Of a stretch of 64,000 nt of DNA, positions 61,501 through 64,000 are shown piece after piece. Below the pieces are notes generated by a model. It did not search any database and had not been told where the DNA came from. It saw only the letters and a program-made list of their open reading frames with translations. The stretch spans positions 1,550,001 through 1,614,000 of the forward strand of contig NZ_JBHRYQ010000001.1 in assembly GCF_042649125.1 (NCBI RefSeq). The letters run 5' to 3'. Made by a program: the position numbers and the translations under genes. The stretch's first letter is position 1. Every line of letters begins with the position of its first letter. Origin of the DNA: Leadbetterella lacunae (lineage in GTDB: Bacteria; Bacteroidota; Bacteroidia; Cytophagales; Spirosomataceae).

Positions 61501-62155
61501 TGTGGAACCTTGGGGAAATATAGAAAAACTGAAATACGAAAAAGACGTTGTAGGCTTTTATATTTCGGGCCATCCGCTGGATCAGTTTGCCATAGAGATG
61601 TCTATTTGTAAACCCCTTGACCAAGTACTTATACCAGAAAACGAAGGTCGCGACTTGCAGATTGGTGGCGTGATAACGTCTGTGATAGTGAAGCAGTCAA
61701 AAAATGGCAATCCGTTTGGGATATTTAAAATAGAGGACTATAGCTCTTCACTTGAACTTGCTCTTTTTGGAAAAGATTATATCGAATTTTCGAGGTATTT
61801 GGCGATGGGCTTGTTTGTCTGTATCAGAGGAAAAGTACAAACCAAATGGAACCGAGACGGCGACTACGAGTTTAAGCCACTGAGCATTGACTTACTAAAT
61901 GACCTAAAAGAAAAGCGATTTAAGGAAGTAAATGTAAAAATGGATTTGGCTGACGTAAACGAAACCAACATCGCAAGACTTAAAACCATTTTGACTGAAA
62001 ACCCAGGAAAATTTGATTTTAAGCTAAATGTATATGACAAAGAAGAACGCTATGACATTGCAATGTTTTCGCGTTCTTCAAAAATAGAACTTAACAAAGA
62101 GATTCAGAAAATGTTATTGGAAGTAGTCGGAGAAAACAATGTTTCTTTCGGATAA
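58565..62155 (+). CDS. dnaE: DNA polymerase III alpha subunit
   Basis: The 1196-residue replicative polymerase begins with a PHP domain (FSHLHNHTQYSLLDGASNIKKLF). The polymerase core has GPGRGSAAGSAVAYCIGITNIDP and PDIDTDFDDEGR (catalytic Asp residues). The tail holds the helix-hairpin-helix and OB parts (LQIGGVITSVIVKQSKNGNPFGIFKIEDYSSSLELALFG). It lacks the PolC 3'-5' exonuclease, as DnaE1 does. It is convergent with the LpxL-like gene, with 2 bp between them. Confidence 0.98.
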   Translation: MKFSHLHNHTQYSLLDGASNIKKLFAKAEADGMPAMAITDHGNMFGVFDFVAASAKFNVKPVVGCEFYVVEDHTRKQFTKEQKDIRYHQLLLAKTPEGYKNLTKLCSLGFMEGLYSKYPRVTKELIDKYKDGLIATTCCIGASVPKVILKKGEEEGEKEFRWWLDRFGEDYYIEIQRHDIPEQNLVNEILLKWAKRYDVKVIASNDSHYVDQSDWVAHDILLCVNTNEKLATPSAKDFADDDTLSAKNTRFAFFNDQFYFKSTAEMTSLFADIPQAIDNTNEIVDKIEKLDLKKDIMLPNFPIPEDFKIHADDKLNQWEYLKHITYEGARQRYGEIISTTQERLDFELFTIKTMGFAGYFLIVMDFIKAGRDLGVMIGPGRGSAAGSAVAYCIGITNIDPIKYNLLFERFLNPDRKSMPDIDTDFDDEGRQKVIDYVVQKYGKNQVAQIITYGTMATKSAIKDVARVMDLPLSDANYIAKLIPDKPSYGMNFSKLIHMPMAGPKSLNELGLSADEQDNVRKVRELYNGNELASKVLKQAEKLEGTVRNTGIHAAGIIIAPSDLSDIVPVCTSKDSDLLITQYEGKVIEDAGVIKMDFLGLRNLSIIKEALRMIKENYGVEIDIDYIPLDDEKTFELFQRGETTAIFQFESDGMKKYMKELKPDRFDDLIAMNALYRPGPIAYIPNFIARKHGTEEIKYDLAEVEEFLGETYGITVYQEQVMLLSQKLGNFTKGDADVLRKAMGKKQIEVLNKMKVKFMEGGAANGHDTKILEKIWTDWEAFAQYAFNKSHSTCYAFVAYQTAYLKAHYTSEYMAGVLTSQLGNIDKITFFMEECKNLGLDVLGPDINESSKRFSVNKKKEIRFGLGGIKGTGDAAVDAIIEERENNGPYSDIFDFIMRVNLRTVNKKTLESLVYAGAFDCFEDIHRAEYFHESEGSTFIEKIIRHANKVAEDKASAQNSLFGDMAEGDGFEIQKPKTENVEPWGNIEKLKYEKDVVGFYISGHPLDQFAIEMSICKPLDQVLIPENEGRDLQIGGVITSVIVKQSKNGNPFGIFKIEDYSSSLELALFGKDYIEFSRYLAMGLFVCIRGKVQTKWNRDGDYEFKPLSIDLLNDLKEKRFKEVNVKMDLADVNETNIARLKTILTENPGKFDFKLNVYDKEERYDIAMFSRSSKIELNKEIQKMLLEVVGENNVSFG

Positions 62156-62157
62156 TG

Positions 62158-63072
62158 CTAGGCCCTACTCTTCTTAACAATATTAAAACCATACGGAATG
62201 CCTTCGGGCATTTCGTGTTTCCACCTTCGGTGAGACCACAACCAATACTTTGGATACTCAAGAATGTTTCTCTCCAACATTTTAGCGTGTTGCTTCATTA
62301 TTTCTCCTTCGGGCATTAAAGCGGGGTCTTCCGTGATTTCCATCAAGGTTAATGTGTATTCTCCTCTCTTTTTGACAGAAACGTGTCCAAAAACCACCGG
62401 GTAGCCAAACTGAATGGCCATTTTCTCAGTTCCCACAAAAAACGAAGTATCTTGATTTAAAAACCTGGTCCAATACGCCTTATTGGGCGGTGCCGATTGG
62501 TCATTGGCCAAACCCAAAAGTATGGGTCGTTCAAATTCTCTTCTGAGCACTTTGATGGTTTCATAAGTAGGAAAAAAAACTCCTCCAAAAGCGGATCTTG
62601 ATTTTTTAAACAAAGAATCAAAAGATGGATTTGACATTTCGTGATAAGGAACTAAAAACAAGTGCTTTAGCTCTAAAGAGATACTTTTGGCAATCCACTC
62701 ATAGTTACCAATGTGCCCGAGCGTTAATAAAACAGACTTATTGTTTGCATAGAACTTATCTAAAAGCTCCACATTTTTATATTTTACATGTTTAGCCAGA
62801 AATTCAGGCGAAGTACTAAAACTCTTTATGGTTTCAACAAAAAGATCGCATAAATAGTGATAAAAGTCTTTCTCTATTTTGAGCTTTTGAGCATCCGAAT
62901 ATTCTGGTAAGGCATTGTTTATGTTTAACCTAACAACCTTGGTTCGGTAGCCCAACATCCTATATAAAACTGGATAAAGCAAATAGTCTGACAAATAATA
63001 AAGAACTCTCAGAGGTAATCTGGAAAAAATAAAAATAAACGGATAAAGAAGAAAATAGCCGAAAGCCTGCAT
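62158..63072 (-). CDS. LpxL/HtrB-type lipid A acyltransferase
   Basis: The 304-residue protein has an N-terminal membrane anchor and the acyltransferase motif LGHIGNYEWIAKSISLELK (H-x4-E/D type) near residue 118, followed by ILLGLANDQSAPPNKAYW and KPGE-like VGTEKMAIQFGYPVVFGHV. It transfers a fatty acyl chain to lipid A precursors at the inner membrane. It lies 2 bp downstream of the nucleotidyltransferase gene on the same strand. Confidence 0.9.
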   Translation of the reverse strand: MQAFGYFLLYPFIFIFSRLPLRVLYYLSDYLLYPVLYRMLGYRTKVVRLNINNALPEYSDAQKLKIEKDFYHYLCDLFVETIKSFSTSPEFLAKHVKYKNVELLDKFYANNKSVLLTLGHIGNYEWIAKSISLELKHLFLVPYHEMSNPSFDSLFKKSRSAFGGVFFPTYETIKVLRREFERPILLGLANDQSAPPNKAYWTRFLNQDTSFFVGTEKMAIQFGYPVVFGHVSVKKRGEYTLTLMEITEDPALMPEGEIMKQHAKMLERNILEYPKYWLWSHRRWKHEMPEGIPYGFNIVKKSRA

Positions 63073-63074
63073 AT

Positions 63075-63671
63075 TTAGTTTTTAGATTGAAGAAATTCGA
63101 AATAGTCTTGTTTGGTGTCTAAGTCAACCGAACCAAGATCAAAGTCAAAACTAATGGTGTCTTTTTTGTTTGCTTGAATAATGTTTTTGGCTCCAGCTTT
63201 CGGTTCGATATCGAGCAGTTGCTCGAAAACAGACCTTTTGAAAAGTGTAGGGATACCGACTGTACCATTATATTTCGCTGCTACTATAGTTTTTTCAGGG
63301 TGTTCCTCTGCAATTTGTATCATTTTATTTAACACCTTGGCATTTACAAAAGGCATATCTGAAGTCATGAAAATAACGGCATCGACACTTTTTTCAACCA
63401 TGTAGACTCCTATTAATCCCATTTTGATAGAACTCCCCATGCCTGTGGCCCAGTTTGCATTATCAATGATTGAAATAGGCATATTGTGGAGCTCAGGGAC
63501 GATTTTAGATTTGTGAGCACCCAACACCACCGTAACCGGCACACAATTAGTTTCAAATGCCTCCTCTATTAAATATTTGAGCATCGATTTTCCAAAAATG
63601 GGCAAAAGTTGCTTCGGTGCACCCATCCTCGAAGACTCTCCTGCAGCTAAAATTACAAGCCCAACGTTCAT
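63075..63671 (-). CDS. MocA/MobA-like nucleotidyltransferase
   Basis: The protein has 198 residues from the ATG at 63669-63671 (MNVGLVILAAGESSRMGAPKQLLPIFGKSML), which starts exactly at the NTP-binding LAAGxSxRMGxPK motif; a TTG 21 bases upstream is less likely. MTSDMPFVNAKVL holds the metal-binding Asp. Related enzymes add CMP or GMP to molybdopterin. The molybdopterin oxidoreductase in this window is a possible client. Confidence 0.88.
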   Translation of the reverse strand: MNVGLVILAAGESSRMGAPKQLLPIFGKSMLKYLIEEAFETNCVPVTVVLGAHKSKIVPELHNMPISIIDNANWATGMGSSIKMGLIGVYMVEKSVDAVIFMTSDMPFVNAKVLNKMIQIAEEHPEKTIVAAKYNGTVGIPTLFKRSVFEQLLDIEPKAGAKNIIQANKKDTISFDFDLGSVDLDTKQDYFEFLQSKN

Positions 63672-63775
63672 TATTTGATTTTTTTTATGCAAATTTGCAA
63701 TAATTTTACGTGCTTTTAAAAGTTTTGGTGCGATGTTTTCGTTTCCTAAGCTGAATACAATAAATATTATCCAAA

Positions 63776-64000
63776 ATGAAACTAAGAAATGCTTTCTTAA
63801 GTATCAAGGCTATCGTCTTGACATTAATCCTTGTAAGTTGTGGTGGTGGTGGTGTAAATCCGAATGGATCCATATTTGAAATTTACTTAGATTTTTGGAA
63901 CACTTCCGGAAAATCTCCCATGGTCAGATTTGATGCTGCTCAAACATCAAAAGAGATTAAAATAGACTTCTCAAAAAACTTTGGTGGCGAAACCGAAGGC
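63776..64000 (+). CDS. Lipoprotein gene (N-terminal part, cut by the window edge)
   Basis: Reading from the ATG at 63776 gives MKLRNAFLSIKAIVLTLILVSCGG, a lipoprotein signal with lipobox LVSC, then a Gly run and NPNGSIFEIYLDFWNTSGKSP. The frame is open to the window end (75 codons). Family unknown; the C-terminal part lies outside the window. Confidence 0.75.
   Translation, partial: MKLRNAFLSIKAIVLTLILVSCGGGGVNPNGSIFEIYLDFWNTSGKSPMVRFDAAQTSKEIKIDFSKNFGGETEG

Overview
The window is a chromosomal segment of a Bacteroidota bacterium, most likely in the Cytophagales. Evidence: many genes are preceded by the Bacteroidota -7 element TAnnTTTG and lack Shine-Dalgarno sites; a secreted protein ends in a T9SS-type sorting domain; a SASA/NPCBM protein ends in the coathanger-type domain common in Cytophagales; there is a TonB-dependent receptor with a carboxypeptidase-like plug region; and the CRISPR system is type II-C with a ~1500-residue Cas9 and a 46-nt repeat. 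The base composition is AT-rich. No tRNA or rRNA gene was seen.

Layout. 1-5400: the edge of a CNNM/CorC-type membrane protein, a Nudix hydrolase, a Gfo/Idh/MocA dehydrogenase, a DUF898 membrane protein coupled to an M48 protease, and an alpha/beta hydrolase. 5450-15570: a complete type II-C CRISPR-Cas locus with a divergent tracrRNA on the minus strand, cas9, cas1, cas2, a minus-strand terminator, an AT-rich spacer, 50 identical 46-nt repeats with 50 spacers, then two expanded degenerate units that share one REP-like 'spacer'. 15765-19740: a DUF2490 protein, an OmpR-type two-component system, an SPFH/prohibitin-like lipoprotein and a small conserved protein. Four 11-bp-phased ATTCTAA-like sites sit at the same distance from the -7 box in front of both the response regulator and the SPFH gene. 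A 303-bp MITE-like element lies in the T-tract of the SPFH operon terminator. 20270-26440: a HAD phosphatase, a TIGR03806-like diheme cytochrome with a TIGR03805-like beta-helix protein, a Crp/Fnr regulator and a TonB receptor. 26500-31770: amtB and glnK (nitrogen), an AT-rich gap, bifunctional hisB, exbB/exbD and coaD. 31774-45000: a secreted metalloprotease, a radical SAM/SPASM enzyme, an M1 peptidase, a LolC/E-type permease, rbfA, membrane and secreted proteins, a YheT hydrolase, an M24 peptidase, a lipoprotein and an SDR. 45000-64000: a GH109-like enzyme, a PTPS-folE pterin pair, a Fic protein with a palindromic operator, dnaK, a large SASA esterase, rplT/rpmI, a CDP-alcohol phosphatidyltransferase, a molybdopterin oxidoreductase, dnaE, an LpxL-like acyltransferase, a MocA-like nucleotidyltransferase and the start of a lipoprotein gene.

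The most interesting parts are the CRISPR locus and the two-component regulon. In the CRISPR locus the tracrRNA fixes crRNA transcription on the minus strand, towards cas2, while repeat decay lies at the upstream end of that transcript. A near-perfect hairpin also abuts the cas1 start codon. The two-component regulon can be read directly from its phased operators.
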